Assembly (NCBI RefSeq): GCF_900116685.1
Contig: NZ_FPBL01000004.1
Coordinates: 155,975 to 219,974, forward strand
Origin: Nitrosomonas eutropha
Lineage (GTDB): Bacteria > Pseudomonadota > Gammaproteobacteria > Burkholderiales > Nitrosomonadaceae
Reading direction: 5' to 3'
Length of the DNA stretch: 64,000 nt
The position numbers and the translations under genes were made by a program. Under the pieces are notes generated by a model. The model did no database searches and had not been told where the DNA came from. It saw nothing but the letters and a program-made list of their open reading frames with translations. This document shows, piece by piece, positions 33,807 to 43,900 of the stretch (the first letter of the stretch is position 1; each line of letters begins with the position of its first letter).

Positions 33807-36188
33807 ATGAGTACATCTCAGGCTTTTCAAACTGGTTCGGACATTGTCTCCACAGCGGGAATTTCACTTGATTCCATCGATCGTCTGCGTTCCGTAATTG
33901 ACAGAATTCACGCAGCGGGGAATATCGACGAAATTATGTTTGAGGTGAGCCGGGATATCTGCGAGGTATTTAATGCAGATCGCCTGACGATTTATACCGT
34001 AAGCGGTGATAGAGCCAGTCTTGTTTCGCGGATTAAAACCGGGCTGGATTCCTGCCAGGATCTGAAATTACCGATTAATGAACAGAGTGTTGCTGGTTTC
34101 GTGGCTTTACACAGAAAAATTGTCAATTTTAGAGATGTCTATGATCGGAATGAACTCAGGAGACAGGGGGAATACCTGCGGTTTTTACAGGAAGTGGATA
34201 AACGAACAGGATACCGGACCAAACAGATGCTTGTGGTGCCGATCCCGAGTAGTGGTGATAATGATTTGCTGGGTGTGGTACAGCTCATTAACAATAAGTC
34301 TGACGAGCCTTTTTCACAGAAGACGGTTGATAACCTGGGTGAAATTTGCCAGGTACTGGCGGCTGCCTTTAAACAGCACCGGATGCAGCAGCTGCTGGGC
34401 AAGACCCGTTATGATCAGCTGATCGTCAATGCTGTGATCAGCACCAGTGAGTTTGAGCTGGCGACCAGGCGGGCGCGCGAAACGGGTCGTGATCTGGAAG
34501 ATGTGCTGATTGATGAATTTGGTATCAGCGTTATGCAGATAGGCGAAGCTTTGGCCGGTTTCTTCGGTGTGAAATATGAGGGCTACAGAGCGGATCGAAT
34601 CAGGCCGCTGGATTTGCTGAAAAATCTCAAACGTGAATTTGTTGAAAGTAATAGCTGGTTGCCGATAGATGACGGGAATGATGGATTAGTGGTGCTGACG
34701 CTGGATCCCGAGCGTATCAAGGCCTTGCGTATCGTCCATCAGATTTTTCCGAAGCGTAAAATCATCTACACGGTTTGTACCCAGCGCGAATTCAAAGCTA
34801 CGCTGGATGTGTTTTATGGCGGCACAGAGGCTGAAAATCTGGGGGGCAGTATTGACGATATGCTCTCCAATTTGGAAGAGGTCGTGGAAGAGACCAGAGA
34901 GGCTGAAGCAGATGAAGCCTCAGCTGCTGCAGACAACGAACTGGTCAAACTGGTGAATCGCATTATCATGGACGCCTATAAAATGGGGGTTTCGGATATC
35001 CATATTGAACCCTTGCCCGGTAAGGGAAAAACCAGTGTCCGCTTCCGCAAGGACGGTGCACTGATGCCTTACATCGAAATTCCCGCTAGTTACCGCAATC
35101 CGCTGGTGACACGTCTCAAGATCATGTGTGATCTGGATATTTCAGAAAAACGCAAACCACAGGATGGCAAGATTAAATTCCGGAAATTTGCGCCACTTGA
35201 TATTGAGCTGCGGGTTGCAACCATTCCTTCAGCCGGTGGCGTGGAAGATGTCGTGATGCGTATTTTGGCGGCGGGCGAGCCAATTCCACTGGAAAAAATG
35301 GGATTTACTCCTGCCAATCTGGAGCAATTGAAATCAATTATCAGTAAGCCCTATGGATTATTTTTTGTTTGCGGGCCGACTGGTTCCGGTAAAACAACAA
35401 CACTGCATTCCATTCTCAAATATCTGAACCGGCCGGAAACCAAAATCTGGACGGCGGAAGACCCGGTTGAAATCACGCAGAAAGGATTGCGTCAGGTACA
35501 AATCAACACCAAAGCCGGTCTGACCTTTGCCACCATCATGAAATCTTTTCTGCGAGCAGATCCAGATATCATCATGGTAGGCGAGATGCGTGATAAGGAA
35601 ACGACCGGGATCGGTATCGAAGCCTCACTTACCGGGCATCTGGTATTTGCTACGTTACATACTAACAGTGCGCCGGAATCCATCACCCGTTTGCTGGATA
35701 TGGGTATGGATCCATTCAATTTTTCGGATGCATTGCTGGGGATTCTGGCGCAACGTCTGGCCAGACGGTTGTGTAAATGCAAAAAGGCACACGCGGCCAG
35801 TCGGGAGGAAATTCGTGCGTTACTGACAGAGTATTGTGAAGAACTGAAAAACATCGAGCACTTCAAGGTTGATCCTGATGCAGCCTATCGCGAAATTGAA
35901 GCCCGTTGGGTTCAGCAATATGGGGATGAAAATGGGCAAATTACGCTGTATCAGTCGGTCGGCTGTGAGCATTGCACAGGAACCGGTTATGCGGGACGGG
36001 CCGGTTTGCACGAACTGCTGACAGCTACTGATGCACTCAAAAAAAATATACAGGAACACGCTCGTGTTGCTGAAATGTTGACTACTGCGCTGGGTGACGG
36101 CATGCGTACCCTAAAACAGGATGGGATAGAGAAAGTGCTGCAGGGAATTACCGATATTCATCAGGTGCGCGCGGTATGTATCAAATAA
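33807..36188 (+). CDS. GAF-MshEN-GspE ATPase of the type II secretion/type IV pilus class
   Basis: This 793-residue three-part protein begins with a GAF sensor domain (about residues 25-195, with NFRDVYDR and MLVVPIPS). An N-terminal T2SSE/MshEN-like module follows (about 210-350: RETGRDLEDVLIDEFG, then ALAGFFGVKY). A full GspE/PilB-type hexameric motor comes last: Walker A CGPTGSGKTTT, Asp box DPDIIMVGEMRDKET, and the His box TGHLVFATLHTN. A zinc-type region has CKCKK and later CEHC. MshEN domains in other ATPases bind cyclic di-GMP, and GAF domains often bind cyclic nucleotides. No pilus or secretion structural genes are near. The flanking genes (MBL phosphodiesterase, GGDEF, EAL/HDOD) suggest second-messenger control. 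Confidence 0.85.
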   Translation: MSTSQAFQTGSDIVSTAGISLDSIDRLRSVIDRIHAAGNIDEIMFEVSRDICEVFNADRLTIYTVSGDRASLVSRIKTGLDSCQDLKLPINEQSVAGFVALHRKIVNFRDVYDRNELRRQGEYLRFLQEVDKRTGYRTKQMLVVPIPSSGDNDLLGVVQLINNKSDEPFSQKTVDNLGEICQVLAAAFKQHRMQQLLGKTRYDQLIVNAVISTSEFELATRRARETGRDLEDVLIDEFGISVMQIGEALAGFFGVKYEGYRADRIRPLDLLKNLKREFVESNSWLPIDDGNDGLVVLTLDPERIKALRIVHQIFPKRKIIYTVCTQREFKATLDVFYGGTEAENLGGSIDDMLSNLEEVVEETREAEADEASAAADNELVKLVNRIIMDAYKMGVSDIHIEPLPGKGKTSVRFRKDGALMPYIEIPASYRNPLVTRLKIMCDLDISEKRKPQDGKIKFRKFAPLDIELRVATIPSAGGVEDVVMRILAAGEPIPLEKMGFTPANLEQLKSIISKPYGLFFVCGPTGSGKTTTLHSILKYLNRPETKIWTAEDPVEITQKGLRQVQINTKAGLTFATIMKSFLRADPDIIMVGEMRDKETTGIGIEASLTGHLVFATLHTNSAPESITRLLDMGMDPFNFSDALLGILAQRLARRLCKCKKAHAASREEIRALLTEYCEELKNIEHFKVDPDAAYREIEARWVQQYGDENGQITLYQSVGCEHCTGTGYAGRAGLHELLTATDALKKNIQEHARVAEMLTTALGDGMRTLKQDGIEKVLQGITDIHQVRAVCIK

Positions 36189-36431
36189 AGGATATCTCTA
36201 ATATCCTGCCAGTTTTTATAAAAATATCTGACCATCTGTATGGTTGAATACCGGCATGGTTTTCCTTTAATTCCTTCTTTTGCTCCAAACAGCTTCTGTT
36301 AGCCTTTCAGTTACGGAATGAATATTTCGGAATGAGGTTTTTCCAAAGCCTGGCCAGTATTCTTCTCAAACAACTTTCCGGATTTCTCCGGGTGATTACA
36401 ACGATTGCGGTACAGTTTCAGGAGGATAATC

Positions 36432-37241
36432 GTGCAGATTTCGGATGAAAAAAAGGTATTGCAGCTAGTTAAATCTTCGACCACAGGCAAAAAAAGAACC
36501 AAGGCTGAAGGAAAGAGCCAGAAACTTGTAACCGGTGCAGATGAGTATAGTCAACAGGTTGAACAATACGCTCGTCGAATCCGGGAAACCAGTGATGTAA
36601 ACGAGATCATCGATATTCTGGATACAGTGTTGGGTGAAACCAAGAGTCTGCGTTACAGCAACGAAATATACAGCGCACAAGAACAGGTGCGGCTTGCTGA
36701 GAATCAGATCGAATCGCTCAAGCTGGAGCTTGAACAGCTGCGGGAGCTCATACATTACGATCCAATGACGGGTGCATTCAACCGGCGCGGTTTGGATGCT
36801 GTTTATTTACGGGAGGCAGCGCGTGCCGACCGCAATGAAAATACACTGTGTGCAGTCATGATTGATCTGGATGATTTCAAGCGGATCAATGATGCCTATG
36901 GCCATCAGTTCGGCGATGATGCCCTCATCCACCTGGTGAAGCTGGCGAAAAAATCGCTACGACCAAGTGATGTGGTCGCCCGCTACGGCGGTGAAGAGTT
37001 TGTCATATTGTTGCCGGATACCACCCTGGAATCAGCGGTTTGGGTGATGCAGCGCCTGCAGAACAGTTTCTCCAAGAAAGCGCTTCCAGACATGGATGGC
37101 AATCCTGTTCCAATTGCTTTCAGTGGCGGTATTGCTTTTCGACAGCTTCGTGAAAGTCAGAAATCCTTGCTGAAACGAGCAGATGAAGCACTGTATCAGG
37201 CCAAGAAATCTGGTAAAAGTCGCATCATGATTGCTCCTTGA
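36432..37241 (+). CDS. diguanylate cyclase (GGDEF domain)
   Basis: This 269-residue protein has about 110 N-terminal residues that are polar and partly coiled-coil (RLAENQIESLKLELEQLREL). The GGDEF domain follows: DPMTGAFNRRGLD, MIDLDDFKRINDAYGHQFGD and the active-site RYGGEEF. The inhibitory I-site RxxD is present as RPSD, five residues before GGEEF, so the enzyme should make cyclic di-GMP and be product-inhibited. The GTG at 36432 has GGAGG 6 bases upstream, which is why it is preferred over an upstream start. Confidence 0.92.
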   Translation: MQISDEKKVLQLVKSSTTGKKRTKAEGKSQKLVTGADEYSQQVEQYARRIRETSDVNEIIDILDTVLGETKSLRYSNEIYSAQEQVRLAENQIESLKLELEQLRELIHYDPMTGAFNRRGLDAVYLREAARADRNENTLCAVMIDLDDFKRINDAYGHQFGDDALIHLVKLAKKSLRPSDVVARYGGEEFVILLPDTTLESAVWVMQRLQNSFSKKALPDMDGNPVPIAFSGGIAFRQLRESQKSLLKRADEALYQAKKSGKSRIMIAP

Positions 37242-37254
37242 TAGCGGGTATTCA

Positions 37255-38484
37255 GTGGAAAATGCTTTCTTGGGCAAGCAACCAATTCTGGATCGTAATC
37301 AGAATCTGATTGCCTATGAGCTTTTGTTCCGGGCAGCACGGGACAATAATCAGGCAGAAGTTTCAGATGGTTTTCATGCTTCAGCCAACGTGGTGGTGAA
37401 TGCATACGGTTACCTGGGAATCCAGCAGGTTCTTGGTAATCTGCGCGGATTTATCAATATCAATCATGAATTACTTCTGGATGATGCAGTTTTGTTGTTG
37501 CCTGGCAAACATGTGGTTCTGGAGCTGTTGGAGACTATCCCGGCGACCTCTGAGGTGGTACAGCGTTGCGCTGAATTGAGAGAGATGGGGTACCACCTTG
37601 CGCTGGATGACGTGACTTGTATTGATGATAGAACTGAATTATTGCTTCCGTTCGTCAATGTCATCAAGGTCGATGTGTTGGCATTAACGGATGCAGAAAT
37701 CAGCCAGCTGGTTCAAAAACTGAAAGCATGGCCGGTTATTCTGCTGGCAGAGAAGGTGGATAGTCCGGAGCGCGCCAGGATATGTATGGATTTGGGATTT
37801 GAGATGTTCCAGGGCTACTTCTTTGCCAAGCCAGTTGTTATTTCGGGCAGTAAGATTGAGTCCAGTAGCTTATCTCTATTGCGCTTGTTGTCGTTAGTGA
37901 TGCGCGATGCCGAGATCGATGAGATTGAGCGGTTATTCAAGCATGAGCCAGACCTGAGCTATAGTCTTTTGCGTGTGGTTAACTCTGTGGCAGTTGCATT
38001 GCCGCAGAAAATTGGCTCCATACGACAGGCCGTGATAGCGATGGGCTATCGTCCTTTACGGAGGTGGATTCAGCTGCTGCTCTATGCTGCGGACCCTGCC
38101 GGGAAATTAACCAATACCAATGCATTGATGCAAACAGCTGCCATTCGCGGAAGGTTGATGGAATTGATTGCTGCCATTGATCGTCCACATGATAAAAATT
38201 ACCAGGATCGGGCTTTCATGACCGGAATAATGTCTTTGCTGGATACTTTGTTCAATATGGATATTCAACAGATAGTGAATAAATTGGAAATGCCGGATGA
38301 AGTGATTCGTGCACTGTTGCATCGTGAAGGACGACTTGGCTGCAAATTGAAACTGATTGAAGCCAGAGAAAATAAGGATATAGAACAAGTAGAGAGCGCT
38401 ATGGCGGGGCTAGAATTCCTGGATCAGACCAGCCTGGCAAAAGTAGAACTCGATGCCCTGGACTGGGCCAATCATATACATTAG
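37255..38484 (+). CDS. EAL-like/HDOD two-domain signalling protein (YuxH type)
   Basis: This roughly 409-residue protein has an N-terminal EAL-fold domain (about residues 1-200) and a C-terminal HDOD domain (about 205-400: SLSLLRLLSLVM, HEPDLSYSLLRVVNS, IRQAVIAMGY). The EAL motif reads YELLFRA, and the usual metal ligands are mostly replaced (LDDVTCIDD, IKVDV, AEKVDS). It is probably a binding or regulatory protein, not an active phosphodiesterase. The start may be GTG 37255 or TTG 37231. It lies 13 bp after the cyclase, so both are probably made together. Confidence 0.85.
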   Translation: MENAFLGKQPILDRNQNLIAYELLFRAARDNNQAEVSDGFHASANVVVNAYGYLGIQQVLGNLRGFININHELLLDDAVLLLPGKHVVLELLETIPATSEVVQRCAELREMGYHLALDDVTCIDDRTELLLPFVNVIKVDVLALTDAEISQLVQKLKAWPVILLAEKVDSPERARICMDLGFEMFQGYFFAKPVVISGSKIESSSLSLLRLLSLVMRDAEIDEIERLFKHEPDLSYSLLRVVNSVAVALPQKIGSIRQAVIAMGYRPLRRWIQLLLYAADPAGKLTNTNALMQTAAIRGRLMELIAAIDRPHDKNYQDRAFMTGIMSLLDTLFNMDIQQIVNKLEMPDEVIRALLHREGRLGCKLKLIEARENKDIEQVESAMAGLEFLDQTSLAKVELDALDWANHIH

Positions 38485-38768
38485 TCAGCCTCGCCTGAAA
38501 AACTTGAGGCAGTCATTAGTATTAGGCGCTTTATTTTTTGTACGCATTCATGATTACTCTTTTACAGAGTCTCCACTTTTACTTCCATTGTCAAAAAAAC
38601 TGGGTTAGAATCTTTTTCAGCTTTATGGATTTACAGAGGTAATGGTAGGCACATAAGGTGAGCAGTGCCGGGTGTCTGGACTAATAAAGTCATCGTCAGT
38701 TTCCCGAGCGAATGGGAGTTTATCTGAGAAGAGATAAAAGTATTTAATTTAATTAGGAGGATAAGGCC

Positions 38769-38909
38769 ATGGGATACAGCGATGTAGCAACAACCCAGAG
38801 AGAAGCAGAAAAAAATCAACAAGCATGGAAAGTAATTTTAATCGCTTTGGTTGCTTTTTGTGCGATTGGCGCAACGATCTGGTTTGGTGGATTTGGCGGT
38901 AAATACTAA
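38769..38909 (+). CDS. 46-residue single-span membrane protein, unrecognised
   Basis: A short gene with AGGAGG about 10 bases before its ATG. The product has a polar N-terminus (MGYSDVATTQREAEKNQQAW), one hydrophobic helix (VILIALVAFCAIGATIWF) and the end GGFGGKY. It matches no family I recognise. The strong ribosome binding site, a leader hairpin TTTATCT/AGATAAA (38719-38738) and the strong terminator 28 bp after the stop show that it is a real, separately terminated transcript. Small subunits of membrane complexes look like this, but no partner is apparent. Confidence 0.75.
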   Translation: MGYSDVATTQREAEKNQQAWKVILIALVAFCAIGATIWFGGFGGKY

Positions 38910-38936
38910 TTTTATAGCGCTTAGTGCACCATATTT

Positions 38937-38977
38937 GGCGGCCTGAATTCTTGAAGTTCAGGCCGCCTTATTTTTTT
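38937..38977 (+). terminator. strong rho-independent terminator
   Basis: An 11-bp perfect stem GGCGGCCTGAA (38937-38947)/TTCAGGCCGCC (38957-38967) with a 9-base loop is followed by TTATTTTTTT. It ends the transcript of the 46-residue protein. It could also serve fumC-side read-through in the other direction, but no matching T tract is present there. Confidence 0.92.
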
Positions 38978-39047
38978 CAGCTATTGAGCCGGGTTATTAT
39001 CTGATCGGCAGAGTAGGTGGTACTTCCTCCGTTTCATAGATTTTCTT

Positions 39048-40439
39048 TTATTTCCCCACCATTTTTTGTGGATCAACCCACGCATCGAATTGTTCTGCGG
39101 TGACATAACCGAGTCTGATTGCAGCTTCTTTCAACGTTAGTGCCTCATGATGGGCTTTTTTGGCAATTTCGGATGCCTTGTCGTAGCCAATGTAAGGATT
39201 AAGCGCAGTAACCAGCATCAGTGAATTCTGTAAATGTTGCTGGATACGTGTTGTATTGGCGGTAATGCCCGTTGCACAATGGGTGTTGAAACTTTCTATT
39301 CCATCTGCGAGCAAACGTGCACTTTGCAGAAAATTATGGATGATCAGGGGTTTCATGGCGTTGAGTTCAAAATTTCCCATGGCGCCACCGAGGTTGATTG
39401 CAACATCATTGCCCATGACCTGGCACGCCAGCATGACCATAGCCTCTGCCTGAGTGGGATTAACTTTGCCGGGCATGATCGAGCTACCAGGTTCATTCTC
39501 TGGGATAAAAATCTCGCCGATGCCGCAACGCGGGCCGGACGCCAGCCAGCGGACATCATTGGCGATCTTGATTAGCGCAGCGGCTAGCGTTTTTAGCACG
39601 CCATGCGCATGAACCAATGCATCATGTGCGGCCAGCGCTTCGAATTTATTGGGAGCAGTGATAAAAGGATAGCCGGTGAGGTGTGCAATCTCTACTGCGA
39701 CACGCTGCGCAAATTCCGGATGGGTATTAAGACCAGTTCCCACGGCAGTTCCGCCCAGAGCCAGTTCAAGTAAGTGTGGCAGGGCGGATTCAAGATGAGC
39801 AAGACCATGGTCGAGCTGTGATACATAACCTGAAAACTCCTGCCCCAGTGTCAATGGGGTAGCGTCCTGTAAATGAGTGCGGCCAATCTTGACAATATCT
39901 GAGAACTCGGTTGCCTTGGATGCTAATGTATTATGCAATGCTTCCAGTGCAGGAATCAGTCGGCTGCGGATGGCTCCCACTGCGGCAACGTGCATAGCGG
40001 TAGGAAATACATCATTGGAGGATTGTCCTCGATTGACATGATCATTGGGGTGCACCTTGCGATCTTTGCCGCGCGTACCACCTAGAATTTCCGAGGCACG
40101 GTTGGCCAGCACCTCGTTCATGTTCATGTTGGTTTGCGTACCGGAACCGGTTTGCCAAATGACCAGCGGAAACTCGTTGGCATGCTTGTCTGCCAGCACT
40201 TCATCCGCAGCGGCGATGATTGCTCGAGCGATGTTTTCCTCCAGCAATTCCAGCTCCTGATTGACGCTGGCAGCTGCGCGTTTGACCACTGCTAGCGCAT
40301 GAATCAGTGCTGGTGGCATGCGCTCTACGGAAATGGTGAAATTGGTGAGTGATCGCTGGGTCTGTGCGCCCCAAAGTGCGCTGGCAGGTACTTGCACCGT
40401 ACCCATTGCATCCTGTTCTTCGCGATACGAATCCATCAT
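39048..40439 (-). CDS. fumC: fumarate hydratase, class II
   Basis: This 463-residue iron-independent fumarase interconverts fumarate and malate in the TCA cycle. The superfamily signature [15 protein letters not shown] is intact. [20 protein letters not shown] and [17 protein letters not shown] are also present. The C-terminal part has [20 protein letters not shown]. The length matches the family. It is leftward, after the divergent queF. Confidence 0.97.
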   Translation of the reverse strand: MMDSYREEQDAMGTVQVPASALWGAQTQRSLTNFTISVERMPPALIHALAVVKRAAASVNQELELLEENIARAIIAAADEVLADKHANEFPLVIWQTGSGTQTNMNMNEVLANRASEILGGTRGKDRKVHPNDHVNRGQSSNDVFPTAMHVAAVGAIRSRLIPALEALHNTLASKATEFSDIVKIGRTHLQDATPLTLGQEFSGYVSQLDHGLAHLESALPHLLELALGGTAVGTGLNTHPEFAQRVAVEIAHLTGYPFITAPNKFEALAAHDALVHAHGVLKTLAAALIKIANDVRWLASGPRCGIGEIFIPENEPGSSIMPGKVNPTQAEAMVMLACQVMGNDVAINLGGAMGNFELNAMKPLIIHNFLQSARLLADGIESFNTHCATGITANTTRIQQHLQNSLMLVTALNPYIGYDKASEIAKKAHHEALTLKEAAIRLGYVTAEQFDAWVDPQKMVGK

Positions 40440-40484
40440 GGTTGTTTTCCGGGAGAGATTGACAAGTTGTATGACAGGAAGCGA

Positions 40485-40904
40485 TCAGCCACGGGTATTG
40501 AACTGTTCATCGAGGGCTTCTAGAAATACTGGGGGCTGGGGGTGCCAGCCTTTCTTGCGATGTTCTGCAACGACATTGGTAAAAATTCCGCCACGGACAT
40601 AATATTTTGAGGTCAGCCGAATAAAGCGGGGTTTCATGGCGGCCACCAGATCATCCAGAATCTGGTTGGTGACTGCTTCATGAAAAGTACCTTCGTTGCG
40701 ATATGACCAAATATAGAGCTTGAGACTCTTGAGTTCGATACATTTTTTATCCGGAATGTAATCCAACGCCAGTCGCGCAAAATCCGGTTGCCCGGTTTTA
40801 GGGCATAAGCAGGTAAATTCCGGTATTTCCATGTGAATCCGGTAATCGCGTGTCTGAATGGGGTTTTCAAAGGTTTCCAGTTGCTTTGAAGGCTGTGTGG
40901 TCAT
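40485..40904 (-). CDS. queF: NADPH-dependent 7-cyano-7-deazaguanine reductase
   Basis: This 139-residue unimodular QueF reduces preQ0 to preQ1 in queuosine synthesis. The catalytic Cys is in [14 protein letters not shown]. The QueF motif is in [20 protein letters not shown], and the conserved His/Glu segment follows ([12 protein letters not shown]). The length fits the YkvM (short) class. It is 45 bp upstream of fumC in the same direction. The upstream region is shared with smc. Confidence 0.96.
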   Translation of the reverse strand: MTTQPSKQLETFENPIQTRDYRIHMEIPEFTCLCPKTGQPDFARLALDYIPDKKCIELKSLKLYIWSYRNEGTFHEAVTNQILDDLVAAMKPRFIRLTSKYYVRGGIFTNVVAEHRKKGWHPQPPVFLEALDEQFNTRG

Positions 40905-40999
40905 AGTTTCCTCAGTTCTCCCGGTTTCCGGTTCTTTATGACGGACAAATCATTTAAAATAATTAGACAACCTGAAATTATAACCTTTTACCTCCCAAA

Positions 41000-43900
41000 T
41001 TGCGCCTGACCGAAATAAAACTGGCTGGTTTCAAAACATTTGTTGATCCTGCAGTCATACCTGTGCCGGGAAACCTGGTCGGGATCGTCGGGCCGAATGG
41101 CTGCGGCAAATCCAATGTCATTGATGCGGTACGCTGGGTATTGGGCGAGTCGCGTGCTTCGGCATTACGGGGCGAATCATTGCAAGATGTGATTTTCAGC
41201 GGATCGGCTACGCGCAAACCGGTTGGACGCGCCAGTGTGGAGCTGATCTTCGATAATAGCGCGGGCAAGGCAGCAGGTCAGTGGCAAGCCTACAACGAGA
41301 TCGCTATCCGGCGTGTGCTCCAGCGCGATGGTGAATCCTCTTATTATATCAATAATATCCGTGTGCGCCGGCGAGATGTTACCGATATGTTTCTGGGGAC
41401 GGGTGTTAGCGGGCGGGGCTACGCCATTATCGAGCAGGGGATGATCTCCCGTATTATCGAGGCCAGGCCGCTGGAGTTGCGCGCATTTCTTGAAGAGGCA
41501 GCCGGCATCACTCGTTACCACGAAAAGCGCCATGAAACCGGATTGCGTCTGACAGATGCACGCGGCAACCTGCAGCGCGTGGACGATGTGCTGCAGGAAC
41601 TGGACAAGCAACAGCAGCATCTTGAGACACAAGCTGAACATGCGACACGTTACCAGGATTTACATAAGCAATTAACTGCTGCACAACATACATTCTGGAC
41701 GCTGCGCAAGCAGCAGGCAGCAGAGTTCCGGCATACAGCGCAGGAAGAGATTGAGCGCCTGACGCAGGAAATAGAAATTATCCGCTCCAGTTTGCAGGAA
41801 ACAGCTGAGAAACAGGATGAGTTGCGCATGCATCACCGGATCGTGAATGATCGCCAGCACCAAGTCCAGGGAGCGCTGTACGCTGCTGAAGGCGAAGTTG
41901 CACGCATCGAACAAAATATCCGGCATATTCGTGCCAACAGAGAGCAACTCGATCGTCAAGTTGCTGAGGCAGAGCCGCAATTGCAAAACCATGAGCAGCA
42001 ACTGGATGAAGCGAATGAAAGCCTGATGTCCTGGCAGAACAAGCTGACACAGGTTGAGGATGATCATCTTTCCTGCAGAGAAGAACATGCACGGGCGGCC
42101 GGAGAGCTGCCACAAATAAAGTCGGCTGCGCAATCAGATCAGGTACAACTGACCGGATTGCGGGAAAAACTGGCATTGGCCAGACAGAATGAAAAGTTGC
42201 AGCAGAACCAGCAGGCGTATGCCGAAAAAACATTGCAGCAGTTGATAATGCGCCATGAGCGTTTGCTGGAAGAGCAGTTGAGCCAACCGGAGATTGATCC
42301 GGTGCAACTGGATGAATTGCAGATGGAATCTGCAGAGCTGGCTGCCCTGTTGGAGCAGCGCCAGTGTTTGCTCGGTGAGCAGGAAGCGCAGATACATAGC
42401 ATGCAGCAGGAACGTGACGCTATTCAGCAAGTTATCCAATCGCTACAACGTGACCTTGCCCAAGCCAATGCCCGTCGTGATGTTTTGCAGCGTCTGCAAG
42501 ACCAGATCGAAGATAACCGGGAATTGAATGCGTGGATGACCAGGAACCAGCTGGATGTGTTGCCAAGACTGTGGCCGCATATTTCGGTTGAATCCGATTG
42601 GGAAACGGCACTGGAAGCGGTGCTGCGCGAGCGTATTCAGGCAGTGGCTGTAGATCGGCTGGAGCAGGTACTGGATTGGGAAGTCGGCCAGGGGAAACGG
42701 CCATCAGCAAAATGGTCGGTATGTGAACTGATAGAACCGGACCAGTCAGCCGGTAGTCACAATCCAGTCGGGCTAGATCGGCCAACCTGGAAACCACTCA
42801 GTGTATTGCTGAATTGTCACAGTCCGGCTGTACAAGCTGTGCTGGAGAACTGGCTGCATGGCGTATTTGTAATTAATGATCTGGAATCTGGCTTGGTGAT
42901 CAGGAAACAGCTGGCAGCTGGTGAGATGCTGGTAACAGCGGAAGGGCACAGCATTACCAGGCACGGAGTGAGTTATTTCGCACCGGATTCAGCAGTACAT
43001 GGCATCTTGCAACGCCAGCGTGAAATTGCGCAGATCAGCAAGGAATGTGAGCAAATCGAACACTCTATTTTATCCAAACAGCAGACGCTGGCTGAGCTGG
43101 AGCAGAATTATCAGCGTATTGCGGCCGAGATCGTGCAAACCCGCCAGGTGATTGAAGAAACCAGAACACAACAACACAGCCGGCAGATACAGATTGTGCG
43201 ATTGATGCAGCAAATTGAGCGCGTGGCGCAACAGCAGGCTCAACTTGAAACCGAGTTAGCTGACTTGACAGTACAGATTGAGGAAGAATTATCCCAGAAG
43301 CATCAGGCAGAAATGGAGCTGACTGCCTGTGAAGCAGAAAGAGTGGCGCTGGAAGCGCAAGTAAGTCAGGTGGAATCCACCAGCCAACTATCCGGGCAGG
43401 CGCTGGCATTGCAGTGTTCACTGGTGCAACGTTTATTGGACAAATTGCGTGAAGCTGCTTTCAGTGAGCAGAATTGCCAGAGCAGGGTGGTCGATTGCGA
43501 GCAGCGTATTGACATGATTATCCGGAATAAGGTTGTGCTGACTGAGAACATGCAAAAATTGCAGCATACTCGCGCTGATCTGGATGAATCGTCGTTGGCA
43601 GCAGATGCGGCGCATTGGCAGATACAGCGCAATCAGCACGAACAGGCGCTGATGGCAGTTCGATATGAGCTGGAAAATACAAACAATACATTACGGGAAA
43701 CGGAACAGGCCAGAATGCAGGCTGAGCAACGGCTGCATGAGTGCAGCGAGGCGGTGGGGCAAGCGCGACTGCGTGAGCAGGAAGCGGGGATGACTGAAGC
43801 CCAATTTGCAGATAAGCTGGCAGAGTCCAGTGACATTACGTCGGAAATGCTGCAGCAATCCATAAACGAATCGCCGGCCAAGCTGCAAACACGCATTAAT

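Noticed and set aside
38588..38611. Promoter TTGTCA/TAGAAT before the 46-residue protein gene
   Set aside because: The spacing is 12 bases, too short for a sigma-70 promoter; with correct spacing the -35 box is poor.
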